Source: Clostridia bacterium (GTDB taxonomy: Bacteria > Bacillota > Clostridia > Oscillospirales > CAG-382). From it: DNA of 38,522 nucleotides. Positions 31,656 to 38,522 of this stretch are shown here, in pieces (position 1 is the stretch's first letter; each line of letters begins with the position of its first letter). The position numbers were made by a program, and so were the translations under genes. The notes under the pieces were generated by a model. That model saw only the letters and a list, made by a program, of their open reading frames with translations. It did no database searches and was not told the origin of the DNA. Location: positions 1 to 38,522 of the forward strand of contig JAFSCS010000008.1 of NCBI GenBank assembly GCA_017436675.1. The letters run 5' to 3'.

Positions 31656-34022
31656 TTGAAAAGAGCGATCAGTGTTTTTCTTGCAATTATATTATTTTTG
31701 ATCCCATTGAGCGTTCAAGCAGAGGAGATAAATAAGGAGGATCCCGACACCTTTACTTTGCTTTGGACGACAGATCCCCAATGGTATTCGTTTGCATATC
31801 CCGAGATACTTACCCACCAAAACGACTGGGTAGTTGAGAATTATAAGCGTCTGGGCATCGAATATATCATCCATACGGGTGATTTCGTCGATATGCCGAA
31901 TAAAACAGAGCAGTGGGAAACAGTGACAAAGGAGTATGAAAAATGGGATAACGCAGGTATCCCCTACGGCGTGCTTGCAGGTAACCACGATGTGAACGGA
32001 ACCGATTATTCCGCGTTCTCGTCATATTTCGGAAGATCACGCTATGATAAAAATTCATGGTATGGCGGAGATTATAAGGATAATAAAGGACATTATGACC
32101 TTCTTACCCTCGGTGGAGCAGATCTTCTGTTTTTGTATATAGGATACGGCACTCCCACGACCGAGGATATAAATTGGATGAACGGTGTCTTGGAGCAATA
32201 TCGTGATCGTGTTGCGTTTTTGATGTTCCATGAATTCTTGGATGCGGAAGGCAACCGAACCGCTGTCGGTGACGAGTATTTTGAAAAAGTAGTGTTGAAG
32301 AACTCAAACGTTCGCCTCGTGCTTTGCGGCCATAACTATAACTCCGCAAGACGAAGCGATAGCATCGATGACGACGGCGACGGTCTGACCGACAGAACCG
32401 TCCATCAGCTCATCGCAAATTATCAAGATACCCCCAAGGGCGGCAACGGATATATGCGCTTTATGGAGTGTGACGTAAAAAAAGGTACGATCTCTTGCCG
32501 AACCTATTCGCCGTATCTGAAGGATTTCAATTATTTTGAAAGCACTACCGAGAATATGGATATATACGGTTACCGGGATGAATTCGTGCTGACCGTCGAT
32601 TTTTCCGCCGCGACCGTATCCAATGGTAAAGGCAGGGTAGTGGACGACCCGTTCGCCGCATTAATAGATGTTGAAAGCGGTGAAAAAGAGGTCGTTCCCA
32701 TAGAAAAACTGAATAAGTCCGTTGATGAAGCATTTGAAGGTGTTGGATTGTACGATAATACTTTTTCCTTGCGTACAGGTGATATCAGCCCCGACGGAAA
32801 TGCACAATACGTGATCGCGGAATACGTTGATAAGGTCGGCTACGTCGTGAGAACGGTGACTCGTGATAACGTTCTTATCCCCGAGCGTGCGGTGGTCTTG
32901 GCATTCTTCGGAAAAGAAAGCTCCTTTGCATCAACAGGCAATATCCTCGCCCTCACAAGAGCCGATAACTTAGCTCCGCCCATCTCCGAAACGTCTTTGA
33001 AATTGTACGTCTACGATCATAAAGCCGTCTTCGGTATCGATTCCGTCGCGGGAAGCTCCAATAGATTCGCAATATTTGACAGCACCCACGGTGACACGGT
33101 CAAAGCAGGTAAAAACGAAGCACTGTTGCTTTTCGAACCCCTTGCAGACCACGATGGCGTCTACCGAATAACACAAGCCCTGACAGAAAAGGGAGAATCG
33201 AAAAGCGTGACCTTGACGGACGGTAGCTTCGCCTTGAAAACAAATATGAACGGAAAAAGCACGACTTATCGCCAAAGCTTCGAGGATATCTTTTTCGTCG
33301 GTGCATCCGCCGCGTTGAGCGGATACGTCCCCGAAGTCGGTATAATACAAGCAGGGGAGTCCATCCTCTCGAAGGATCCGTCCGATTGGAGCTACGATAA
33401 AAGCACTATGATAGCAAAACAAAAGGACGATGCCTTGGTGCTTTCTAATAATAACGGTCTGTGGCCCGACGGAAAATATACCTTGCCTCAGCCAATGACC
33501 TTCGATCCCGAAGTGTCAGTACTGTATTACGATTTCACAATACAGAACGGCGGTAAAACAAGCATCCTCTTGTTGATAGGAGATCAGTACGTAAAGCTCA
33601 ATTCACATTTTTCGGGCGTGACAATATCCCAAGGCAGCGGTGACGTAAAGGGTGACGGCAGCAATACAACGGGAACGCTTTCGTTCAATTCGCTGGATAT
33701 CCCCAAAAGCTGCTATAATGATGACGGCACCGTAACACTTTACGGAATGCAGATATATGCTTGCGGCACGAAGGAGCTGACGACTTCCTATCGGGATTTC
33801 AGAGTGATCACGGGATCTCAAGCTCCCGTTTGGCCCGAATATACCCCGCCTTCCCGCGAGGAGTCGAAGGAACCCTCCGACGACCTCAAAACAGATAATG
33901 CCGAAAGCAATGTAAAAGAACCAAACAATAACAACGACTACCTTGTATTCGTCATTTCGGGTGTAGTGTTACTTGCCGTAATTGTGGTAATAGCTCTGCT
34001 TCGCACCAAGAAAAAGAATTAA
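31656..34022 (+). CDS. Secreted, membrane-anchored metallophosphatase
   Basis: Translation begins at TTG 31656; GGAG at 31644-31647 precedes it by eight bases, while the ATG at 31648 opens a frame of three codons only. The 788-residue product has a signal peptide (MKRAISVFLAIILFLIPLSVQA), then a calcineurin-like phosphatase domain (about 30-300): TTDPQW, HTGDFVD, GNHD, FHEF and GHNYN supply the usual Asp/His/Asn metal ligands. A calcium-binding-like loop DDDGDGLTD follows. The middle and C-terminal parts look like extracellular beta domains. A transmembrane helix (about 764-783) and basic tail (RTKKKN) anchor it to the membrane. Substrate unknown; perhaps phosphate release from extracellular compounds. 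Confidence 0.85.
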   Translation: MKRAISVFLAIILFLIPLSVQAEEINKEDPDTFTLLWTTDPQWYSFAYPEILTHQNDWVVENYKRLGIEYIIHTGDFVDMPNKTEQWETVTKEYEKWDNAGIPYGVLAGNHDVNGTDYSAFSSYFGRSRYDKNSWYGGDYKDNKGHYDLLTLGGADLLFLYIGYGTPTTEDINWMNGVLEQYRDRVAFLMFHEFLDAEGNRTAVGDEYFEKVVLKNSNVRLVLCGHNYNSARRSDSIDDDGDGLTDRTVHQLIANYQDTPKGGNGYMRFMECDVKKGTISCRTYSPYLKDFNYFESTTENMDIYGYRDEFVLTVDFSAATVSNGKGRVVDDPFAALIDVESGEKEVVPIEKLNKSVDEAFEGVGLYDNTFSLRTGDISPDGNAQYVIAEYVDKVGYVVRTVTRDNVLIPERAVVLAFFGKESSFASTGNILALTRADNLAPPISETSLKLYVYDHKAVFGIDSVAGSSNRFAIFDSTHGDTVKAGKNEALLLFEPLADHDGVYRITQALTEKGESKSVTLTDGSFALKTNMNGKSTTYRQSFEDIFFVGASAALSGYVPEVGIIQAGESILSKDPSDWSYDKSTMIAKQKDDALVLSNNNGLWPDGKYTLPQPMTFDPEVSVLYYDFTIQNGGKTSILLLIGDQYVKLNSHFSGVTISQGSGDVKGDGSNTTGTLSFNSLDIPKSCYNDDGTVTLYGMQIYACGTKELTTSYRDFRVITGSQAPVWPEYTPPSREESKEPSDDLKTDNAESNVKEPNNNNDYLVFVISGVVLLAVIVVIALLRTKKKN

Positions 34023-34091
34023 CTAAATCCATCTCTTCAGCAAATGGATCAACCTAAGTGCCTTGAGTAATAAAACGATCATTAAACCGAG

Positions 34092-34125
34092 AAAGACCGC
34101 AGTCTGTAAGAACTGCGGCCTTTTT
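34092..34125. terminator. Bidirectional terminator
   Basis: AAAGACCGCAGT (34092-34103) pairs with ACTGCGGCCTTT (34112-34123) with one mismatch, with T-runs on both strands. It serves the convergent metallophosphatase and XRE 2 genes. Confidence 0.85.
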
Positions 34126-34185
34126 ATTGTAAATTGCATATAGCAAAATAAAGTTACTGCCAATATCAATAACCACGTTTCGCAA

Positions 34186-35289
34186 TTATTGGTTTGTTTT
34201 TGCAAATTCAGCGTACTTGTTCAGTATCTCTGAATATTCTTTCTCATAAGCAATGCCGGCGGATAACTTTTTGAATTCCTCGATCTCGTATGCAACGCGG
34301 TTCATTTGTGTGCTGTTGTATACCTCGTATAGTTCTTCAATATCATTTTGCAATAATAGTGATGTGTGCGTTATTTCTTTAGGCAACTCATCGTATGCTT
34401 TACTGAAATGCAAACCTTTTTCAAGATGCAAAACTGCGTTTTCGGTATCATTTATCCCATAATATAGCTTCGCGATCAAGCAGTTAATGTGTCCGACGTG
34501 ATAGCACGCGAAACCATAGTCGCCGTCATCATAGATAAGATCAATAAGTGAGATGCATTTTTTGTACGCCCGGATCTTGTCATCAATGGTAACAGCCGCA
34601 AACGTTCCGAAATTTCTGATCTTGTTTATCAGGTGTTCAGTAGTATCACGCAGATTCTTTTTGATATATTCGATATACTTCTCACTGTCACATCTGCAAT
34701 ACATCTGCTCATAAAGCTCGGAAACAGTATCGTATATGCTTTCGGGAAATTGCTCATATATTTCTTTTGCTTTGCTGATGTTACCCTCATTAACGTATAA
34801 TACAGCAAGGATGTCCATCGCAGTATAACGAATTTTTTGAGTTGTGCAGTGCTCAAGAAGATATTCGCAAAGCTTAAAAAGCTCATCCTTGTGAACCTCT
34901 TCACCCAACGGCTCACTTTGATAGCTCGGATCGTTGAACAATTCCAAAATGTACTTTTCGATAACACGATGATCGTTTGGATATTTTGCATACGTTTCTT
35001 TCGTCAAATTGAATATTGATAAAAGATCACCTTTGTAAGAAAGCACATCATATTCGCGCAAAAAAGCCTGAATTGCTTCCTCCTTCTTTTTGCCGCCTAT
35101 CTCAAGAAGCTCGTCGGCACTGACGTCAAAAATATTTGCGAGTAAAGGTAGCTGTGAAATATCGGGCGCAGTTCGGTCGCATTCCCATTGAGAAATTGCA
35201 CCCGTGCTGATACCTAAGTATTCCGCAAGCTGCTCTTGCGTGATACTGCGCTCTCTGCGCAGTCTTTTTATTGTTGTACCAATAGACAT
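34186..35289 (-). CDS. XRE-family regulator with TPR-like C-terminal half (2)
   Basis: 367 residues; ATG 35289 preceded by GGAGGA (35297-35302). The N-terminal helix-turn-helix (TIKRLRRERSITQEQLAEYLGISTGAISQWE) is nearly the same as in the gene at 24150-25241, and the segment ISQLPLLANIFDVSADELLE follows. The C-terminal 300 residues are helical pairs (for example KAKEIYEQFPE, ENAVLHLEKGLHFSKA) like tetratricopeptide repeats. The two regulators share promoter and operator, so they may cross-regulate; no target genes are identifiable. Confidence 0.83.
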   Translation of the reverse strand: MSIGTTIKRLRRERSITQEQLAEYLGISTGAISQWECDRTAPDISQLPLLANIFDVSADELLEIGGKKKEEAIQAFLREYDVLSYKGDLLSIFNLTKETYAKYPNDHRVIEKYILELFNDPSYQSEPLGEEVHKDELFKLCEYLLEHCTTQKIRYTAMDILAVLYVNEGNISKAKEIYEQFPESIYDTVSELYEQMYCRCDSEKYIEYIKKNLRDTTEHLINKIRNFGTFAAVTIDDKIRAYKKCISLIDLIYDDGDYGFACYHVGHINCLIAKLYYGINDTENAVLHLEKGLHFSKAYDELPKEITHTSLLLQNDIEELYEVYNSTQMNRVAYEIEEFKKLSAGIAYEKEYSEILNKYAEFAKTNQ

Positions 35290-35314
35290 AATTGGTTCCT
35301 CCGATCATAAATTA

Positions 35315-35341
35315 CAAAAGCGCTTCTGTGGTTTTATTATA
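35315..35341 (-). promoter_or_regulatory. Proximal -10 with operator palindrome, XRE gene 2
   Basis: Minus-strand TATAAT (35336-35341) followed by the near-perfect palindrome CAGAAGCGCTTTTG (35315-35328). The same order and spacing precede XRE gene 1 (24100-24126), including the AAAACCAC between them. Confidence 0.6.
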
Positions 35342-35422
35342 TCTGTTGTCCCATTGAAACACCACATAGTATCCATAGACCTAATAAATAGCACCGCTAA
35401 AATTTTTATAGCATTGTTAAAT

Positions 35423-35450
35423 ATTATACCCAAAATTCAAAATATAACAA
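35423..35450 (-). promoter_or_regulatory. Distal promoter candidate for XRE gene 2
   Basis: Minus-strand TTGTTA (35445-35450), 16-base spacer, TATAAT (35423-35428). It lies about 87 bases before the proximal -10, like the pair before XRE gene 1 (77 bases). The rest of 35450-35600 is AT-rich with nothing I can name. Confidence 0.4.
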
Positions 35451-35605
35451 GTAAATCTTCAAAGAGACATAAACCCGCCCACCTTTTTCAACTCGCCACC
35501 TCTCGATAAAGTATCGCCCTACAAACTGCAAAAAACCTCCGCAATGCGTCATCCCCCACCGCGTTACAATGAGTAAATCGCTGGTGTGAGAAAATAACAA
35601 ATGGA

Positions 35606-35633
35606 AAAGCCCAAGGTGTATTCCTTGGGCTTT
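35606..35633 (-). terminator. Hairpin after the zinc-ribbon gene
   Basis: AAAGCCCAAGG (35606-35616) pairs with CCTTGGGCTTT (35623-35633), an 11-bp stem. The T-run is short. Confidence 0.6.
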
Positions 35634-35642
35634 GCATGGAAA

Positions 35643-35821
35643 TCAATTATCATCTTCGTCATCTTCGTCATCGGGACTCCATGCAGATTCGTCGTTGATA
35701 TATTCATCGTCATCATCCACAAACCAATAGGTTCCGCAATTTGGACATTCTACCTTATGTCGATTTTTTTAATTCTTGTAACTTTCATTGCACTATAGCA
35801 TTTATCGTATACCCAAGTCAA
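35643..35821 (-). pseudogene. Small zinc-ribbon-like protein gene with a frameshift
   Basis: AAAGGAG precedes TTG 35821 by eight bases. The frame opens MTWVYDKCYSAMKVTRIKK and then, at a run of seven A on the minus strand (35764-35770), loses frame. One added A would restore a 59-residue product that continues NRHKVECPNCGTYWFVDD and an acidic tail ending DDEDDEDDN, stop at 35643. The CPNCG motif and a further upstream Cys suggest a zinc knuckle. The frameshift may be a homopolymer error in the sequence, a true mutation or slippage. No family recognised. Confidence 0.55.
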
Positions 35822-35937
35822 TTTAATTTCTCCTTTATTTTGTTATTTTTTTATTGATTTCATATCCATCTTACAGTTTCCACCAAGTACAGCAAATTAC
35901 ATACTCTCAATTTAGTTTTCGCTTTATTTTAATAAAA

Positions 35938-36303
35938 TCAGTCAGGTTTGTATAAGTTTTTGCCATGCTCTCTATGATATGACGGACCAATCGGAGTTTT
36001 ACCCGCCCATTCAATTTCTCTAATTCTATTATCTATTTTTGGCAAACAGTTCCACAAAGATTCTCGGCATTCATCATTGCTTGTATGACTCATATATTTT
36101 GAATGAATGGTATTTCTTAAATCTTTTAGTTCTTGCAAAGAACTTTTTTGCAATAGGCTTTCAAATGTTGGGTTATCCCGGTAGTGTTTTACGCCTAAAA
36201 TAGTAAGAGCGACAGTTCCTGCTATCCCAGACCAAACAAGAATCTTTTTTCGGTTATTGTTCCAAAACTCAATGAGTGACTTTTCTTTTAATTTTCTATT
36301 CAT
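35938..36303 (-). CDS. Hypothetical protein with one membrane span
   Basis: The 121-residue protein has a basic N terminus, a single membrane span (about residues 19-37, RKKILVWSGIAGTVALTILG) and a polar C-terminal part with KDLRNTIHSKYMSH and YHREHGKNLY. GGAG precedes ATG 36303. No family recognised. It lies 39 bases downstream of the NERD gene on the same strand, so it is probably in that operon. Confidence 0.6.
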   Translation of the reverse strand: MNRKLKEKSLIEFWNNNRKKILVWSGIAGTVALTILGVKHYRDNPTFESLLQKSSLQELKDLRNTIHSKYMSHTSNDECRESLWNCLPKIDNRIREIEWAGKTPIGPSYHREHGKNLYKPD

Positions 36304-36342
36304 TACTTTTTCTCCTTCATTAGTTGATTTTTAAGTCGAGTA

Positions 36343-37428
36343 TCACGCACGTTTGGGCGAGGATTTAAGCAATAGTGCAATACCAACAATACTTGCAATT
36401 GCTCCTACAGCTATATATTCAAGTCCGTTTGAGCCGTTTAGCTTTTTAGACTTGGTTTTAGCCTTTTCATTAACCAGACTATTTTTTATTACTTTTTGTT
36501 TAGGTTCGGTAGTTTCTTTTATTGTCTCTTCAACAGTAACTTCTTTCGTTTCATTTTGAAGCACATACATTGCCTCGGCAAGGCTGTGGCGTACGTCATC
36601 AAAATTAAGGTCAGTATGAAAACGTTTCAAGTTAGCTGCCATTTCGGATAATATACCATCAAGTTGTTTAAGCTGTTCGTCAGTATAATGAGTGTTGCTT
36701 ACATAATTTTCGATCTTTTGATTCAAAGCGATGCGAAAACAGTATTTTTCCTTATGATATCTGTCTTCCATCTTGATGTATTGCCCTTTTGGCGTTGAAA
36801 AAACTATGTAACTATCAACATATATGGGAATATCCAAGCCGGCAGATGATACGATGTTTTCAAGAGTGTTCTTCAAAAGTTTGCGTTTGATTGCCATTTT
36901 CTCGCCAAGCGGAATTCTATCGTAGCACCCTTCTTCGCCTAATACCATTTTTCCATCCTCGGTAAGTGTAATGGAAGATTTGACTTTTTTAACTTCCAAA
37001 ATGATTATGCCTGAATCAGTTAAAATAACAGCGTCAAGTTCTGATTTCTCTTGGTCATCCTCAACATAGATATTACGAAATACTTTTGTGTTGGGTCTAT
37101 TCAAGTATTCCAATGTTTTGGAAACAGATTTTTCTCCTTTTGCGCCGGACATTGTGATTGCAATTTCTTTAGAAAGGGCGCTCATAGTAACGATTCCTTT
37201 ATGTACTGCAGGATGATTGCGCATTTCTTTTTCAAGTGATATATTTTCAATGATTTTGAGTGCTTCCTCGATACGCATTTGCTCATGATATTTATCTCTA
37301 GCCACCATTTTACAAACAAGATCTTGAAATTTTAGAAGTTCGTTTGCATATTCTTGAAAGGTCACTTCATTTGTCATCAATATATTACTTTCTTCCATCT
37401 CTCTGATATAATCTTCTGTTTTTTTCAT
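36343..37428 (-). CDS. NERD-domain protein with C-terminal membrane span
   Basis: The 361-residue protein has a helical N-terminal part (about 1-90), a nuclease-related NERD domain (about 95-200: GAKGEKSVSKTLEYL, KSELDAVILTDSGIIILEVKK) in which the Asp of ELDAVI and the E-V-K pattern match the PD-(D/E)xK-like core, then a helical region and one membrane span near the C terminus (LEYIAVGAIASIVGIALLLKS). It starts two bases after the stop of the 48-residue gene. NERD proteins are suspected to process nucleic acids; some occur in defence islands and plasmids. The membrane anchor and cluster setting suggest a membrane-bound nuclease-like role, but activity is not demonstrated. Confidence 0.72.
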   Translation of the reverse strand: MKKTEDYIREMEESNILMTNEVTFQEYANELLKFQDLVCKMVARDKYHEQMRIEEALKIIENISLEKEMRNHPAVHKGIVTMSALSKEIAITMSGAKGEKSVSKTLEYLNRPNTKVFRNIYVEDDQEKSELDAVILTDSGIIILEVKKVKSSITLTEDGKMVLGEEGCYDRIPLGEKMAIKRKLLKNTLENIVSSAGLDIPIYVDSYIVFSTPKGQYIKMEDRYHKEKYCFRIALNQKIENYVSNTHYTDEQLKQLDGILSEMAANLKRFHTDLNFDDVRHSLAEAMYVLQNETKEVTVEETIKETTEPKQKVIKNSLVNEKAKTKSKKLNGSNGLEYIAVGAIASIVGIALLLKSSPKRA

Positions 37429-37430
37429 GA

Positions 37431-37577
37431 TTAATTTTTTTCCTTTTTTAAAATTTTTTTCTTTTCTTCTGTTTTTTTAACCATAATTATGTCTATGCCA
37501 AGTTGTTTTGCCAATTCAGGTTTTTCTTTTTGCTTTTCGAGTAATCTTAATGCTAAGATTCTTTCTCTCACACTCAA
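37431..37577 (-). CDS. Small conserved hypothetical protein
   Basis: Start TTG 37577 is chosen because AGAGGTGG (37583-37590) sits just before it; the longer in-frame extension contains the AT-rich promoter-like DNA. The 48-residue product begins with a pattern I know from short Firmicutes proteins, SVRERILALRLLEK, followed by KPELAKQLGI and a lysine-rich tail. No function known. It precedes the NERD gene by two bases and may be its partner. Confidence 0.6.
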   Translation of the reverse strand: MSVRERILALRLLEKQKEKPELAKQLGIDIIMVKKTEEKKKILKKEKN

Positions 37578-37696
37578 ATTAACCACCTCTTTAGTTTTGT
37601 ATTTCCTGATTACATAATTATGATAATACTTTTGTGAGAAAAAAGAAATCATTACATCAGCAAATTATAGGGTGATTTTTAAGCTAAAAGAGCAAA

Positions 37697-37731
37697 ATAA
37701 AACAGCGTTTAGTTTTTTTGCCTAAACGCTG
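37697..37731 (-). terminator. Terminator after the HTH gene
   Basis: CAGCGTTTAG (37703-37712) pairs with CTAAACGCTG (37722-37731); on the minus strand TTTTATTTT follows. It separates the HTH gene from the NERD operon. Confidence 0.8.
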
Positions 37732-37746
37732 CAAGATTACGATGTA

Positions 37747-38250
37747 TTATTGATCTCTAAGGAGTTTCATTTTTTCACACCAAAGTTGAATGGCTTCAAT
37801 TGTCATGGAGATCTTTTCGAGTTCATCCATTATTTTATTTAAGTCGAGGATTTCAGTATCATCAACTTTTCCGTCAGCAAGTATTTCCATCAGTCGAAGT
37901 TTTTTTGCATTAACAGATTCCAAAGAAACTGCCATTTCCACAAGCGTTTTGTGTACATTATTTGCGTCAGTTACTTCGGGGGCATCAATTTTGCCAATAT
38001 CACATTGATGACAACAGTAATAGTTTCTCAATTCTGGGCGATTATAAGCCTTTGATAAAGCTACAATATCCTCGGGCTGAATCTTTACGGATTCGTCTTC
38101 AATTTTAACCAATCTGTATTTATCAAGAAATGAATACCTGCCATTATCAATTCCTAAAACCACATCAGCAGCTTTTTCTCGGCTCCAGCCTAATTCCTCT
38201 CGTGTCTCTTGGTAAATGCTTTTATTTGCTTTTATAGATACTTTTCCCAT
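37747..38250 (-). CDS. Helix-turn-helix regulator with Cys-rich insert
   Basis: The 167-residue protein starts with a Cro/C1-type helix-turn-helix (YQETREELGWSREKAADVVLGI), has a NYYCCHQCDIG motif with three Cys in the middle, and ends with helical segments (KLRLMEILADGKVDDTEILDL, MTIEAIQLWCEKM). Members of this group are common in Clostridia and typically have NYYCSHECPIG at that point. The cysteines may bind metal. Ribosome binding site TAGGAG precedes ATG 38250. It has its own promoter and terminator. Confidence 0.75.
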   Translation of the reverse strand: MGKVSIKANKSIYQETREELGWSREKAADVVLGIDNGRYSFLDKYRLVKIEDESVKIQPEDIVALSKAYNRPELRNYYCCHQCDIGKIDAPEVTDANNVHKTLVEMAVSLESVNAKKLRLMEILADGKVDDTEILDLNKIMDELEKISMTIEAIQLWCEKMKLLRDQ

Positions 38251-38314
38251 GGTTTTTCTCCTACAGAGCCCTAAGTCTGGCGCTTTTTTTTACAATCCTA
38301 AACCGCTATAATAT

Positions 38315-38343
38315 ATTATACAAGAAGGATAATTAAAAGTCAA
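38315..38343 (-). promoter_or_regulatory. Promoter of the HTH gene
   Basis: Minus-strand TTGACT (38338-38343), 17-base spacer, TATAAT (38315-38320). Confidence 0.75.
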
Positions 38344-38397
38344 TAATTGCTTTTGGAGATTCTCGCAGATTCATAGTTCGCTTTATTAAAAAAATGG

Positions 38398-38522
38398 TTC
38401 TATCACCCACACCCGCCCCCTCGCACCGCACTCGCTCCCCCCACGCACCGCACCCGCCTCCTCCATGCACCGCATCCGCCCCTCCTCACACCACACCCAC
38501 TCTCCCTCGCACCGCACCCGCC
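38398..38522. repeat. C-rich low-complexity end with CGCACCGCACCCGCC units
   Basis: The last 125 bases contain imperfect repeats of about 15 bases such as CGCACCGCACCCGCC and GCACCGCATCCGCC. Composition matches 222-760. No coding potential. The window ends inside it. Confidence 0.65.

Noticed and set aside
34023..34205. 60-residue hydrophobic minus-strand frame starting with TTG
   Set aside because: It overlaps the end of XRE gene 2, has no ribosome binding site and contains the bidirectional terminator stem.
35601..35798. 65-residue hydrophobic plus-strand frame
   Set aside because: It is the reverse of the acidic zinc-ribbon gene; its ATG lies in a terminator hairpin.

Overview
The window looks like a chromosomal segment of a low-to-moderate GC, Gram-positive Clostridia-type anaerobe, probably a gut Oscillospirales/Eubacteriales relative. 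This is inferred from gene order (rimM-trmD; uvrC-rsmD-coaD), an HPr with both His15 and Ser46, a DUF4330 protein, BspA-type LRR lipoprotein, corrinoid methyltransferase genes, purine-rich ribosome binding sites and TTGACA/TATAAT promoters with frequent TGn extensions. No database could be searched, so all names rest on motifs and family knowledge.

Layout. 1-875: non-coding, with a leftward promoter, short ATTATGAAC repeats and a very C-rich, G-poor stretch holding a 90-bp tandem repeat. 876-8687: rightward housekeeping block: rimM, trmD, an O-antigen-ligase-like membrane protein, a DUF4330 protein, HPr with its own promoter and terminator, then uvrC, rsmD, coaD and a PHP-domain protein. 8693-9100: a 408-bp non-coding element with inverted termini and an array of small hairpins separated by TCGATAT/ATATCGA heptamers. 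9108-12804: divergent LRR lipoprotein (with a terminator in its own leader) and MATE transporter. 12853-19217: leftward corrinoid methyltransferase operon (AraC regulator, two UroD-like methyltransferases, corrinoid protein, DUF2284, RACo-like activator) plus an ASCH protein. 19429-22137: second AraC regulator with a DUF4838 protein; its promoter and 5' end are nearly identical to those of the first AraC gene. 22290-23579: cation:proton antiporter. 24150-25241 and 34186-35289: two related XRE regulators sharing promoter, operator palindrome and leader. 25561-31480: leftward cyclase, GNAT, ABC exporter with lipoprotein, and NUDIX hydrolase. 31656-34022: secreted, membrane-anchored metallophosphatase.

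35600-38522 is visibly more AT-rich and accessory in character: a frameshifted small zinc-ribbon gene, a membrane protein, a NERD-domain protein, a 48-residue protein and an HTH regulator, followed by another C-rich low-complexity end. 

Most interesting: the hairpin/heptamer element, the duplicated AraC control cassettes serving different operons, the paired XRE genes with a common operator, the leader terminator before the LRR gene, and the frameshifted zinc-ribbon gene. I do not see a demonstrable new defence system, CRISPR array, tRNA, rRNA or insertion sequence.
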